Both the position numbers and the translations under genes were made by a program. A stretch of DNA of 64,000 bases from Mycobacterium sp. 3519A. GTDB lineage: Bacteria > Actinomycetota > Actinomycetes > Mycobacteriales > Mycobacteriaceae. Below, piece after piece: positions 63,800 through 64,000 of this stretch. Positions within the stretch are counted from its first letter, which is position 1. Each line of letters begins with the position of its first letter. The notes under the pieces were generated by a model. The model was not told where the DNA came from, ran no database searches, and saw only the letters and a program-made list of their open reading frames with translations. Location: assembly GCF_900240945.1 (NCBI RefSeq), contig NZ_OESG01000013.1:930001-994000 (forward strand). The letters run 5' to 3'.

Positions 63800-64000
63800 C
63801 TACCGATGCAGCCAAACTTCAATCGATACCGGGCAATTGGCCAGCGGTTCGTCACAGGCTTCCTGGAGCCAGAGATTCTTCTGGTTCTCGATGTCCTCGA
63901 CGCGGCTCAGCGCGCAAAGCAGGTGTCGGGTGCCGTCGCTGAGATCGGCGTGCACCACGGCAAACTGTTCATCGGTTTGCGCCTGCTGCAGCGGCCGGGG
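63800..64000 (-). CDS. C-terminal part of an unidentified protein, cut by the window edge
   Basis: An uninterrupted frame of 66 codons on the minus strand runs from the window end to a TAG at 63802-63800, with strong GC3 codon bias. Residues include LSDGTRHLLCALSRVEDIENQ and a C-terminal SIEVWLHR. No family recognised. It converges on purE with a 5-nt gap. In M. tuberculosis the gene after purE, fadE25, points the same way as purE, so this one is not that gene. Confidence 0.5.
   Translation of the reverse strand, partial: PRPLQQAQTDEQFAVVHADLSDGTRHLLCALSRVEDIENQKNLWLQEACDEPLANCPVSIEVWLHR

Overview
The window reads as chromosomal DNA of a rapidly growing mycobacterium (Mycobacterium/Mycolicibacterium type). 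It is high-GC with strong GC3 codon bias, many GTG starts, ATGA/GTGA stop-start overlaps and leaderless starts. Its conserved genes match, in inverted orientation, the M. tuberculosis segment Rv3290c-Rv3275c as I remember it: lat, Rv3289c, usfY, rsbW(usfX), sigF, accA3, Rv3284, sseA, maf, accE5, accD5, birA, Rv3278c, Rv3277, purK, purE. No tRNA, rRNA, CRISPR array, transposase or phage gene was seen.

Layout. 1-6.6 kb: 3' end of lat, a membrane-anchored Mrr-type nuclease, a PAS-ANTAR regulator, a small membrane protein, a flavodoxin-like reductase, usfY, csbD, and a minus-strand operon ending in a divergent NRAMP-type transporter and two small PRC-barrel-like proteins. 6.7-19.8 kb: a glycoconjugate cluster lying between usfY and rsbW-sigF. 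It encodes four GT4/GT2 glycosyltransferase units, a UDP-xylose-synthase-type decarboxylase, a NodU/TobZ-type O-carbamoyltransferase, a glycosyltransferase-GmhB fusion, two GT9 (heptosyltransferase-like) enzymes, GmhA, HldE, an SDR and a UDP-glucose dehydrogenase. Together these could make ADP-heptose and UDP-xylose and build a carbamoylated glycan in an organism without LPS. 19.8-22.7 kb: topoisomerase IB, rsbW-sigF and a convergent STAS antagonist. Several SigF-type promoters (GTTT, 15-17 nt, GGGTA) were found around lat-sigF and at the head of the glycan cluster.

23-33.7 kb holds the conserved acc segment (accA3, sufE, sseA, maf, accE5, accD5). It is interrupted by a hexapeptide acyltransferase at 26.5 kb and by a nucleotide-sugar dehydrogenase plus epimerase at 28.7-31.0 kb. 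33.7-58.5 kb is a large exopolysaccharide-type locus: methyltransferases, GT-B glycosyltransferases, a second hexapeptide acyltransferase, a Wzx-like flippase, a membrane-anchored glycoside hydrolase, an alkaline-phosphatase-fold protein, an O-antigen-ligase/Wzy-like protein, two Wzz-type chain-length proteins (one with a kinase-like domain), three paralogous lipase-family proteins (one apparently catalytically dead), an acyltransferase-3, an SGNH esterase, a YdcF-like protein, an esterase and a WbaP-type initiating sugar transferase. 58.6-63.8 kb returns to conserved genes (birA, PH-domain protein, gtrA-like, purK, purE) with a fourth lipase paralog inserted after birA.

Interpretation: two large accessory polysaccharide systems sit in a conserved mycobacterial backbone. 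One is a heptose/xylose/carbamoyl glycan next to and probably controlled by SigF. The other is a Wzx/Wzy-type polysaccharide interleaved with the acyl-CoA carboxylase genes. Neither product can be named from sequence alone.
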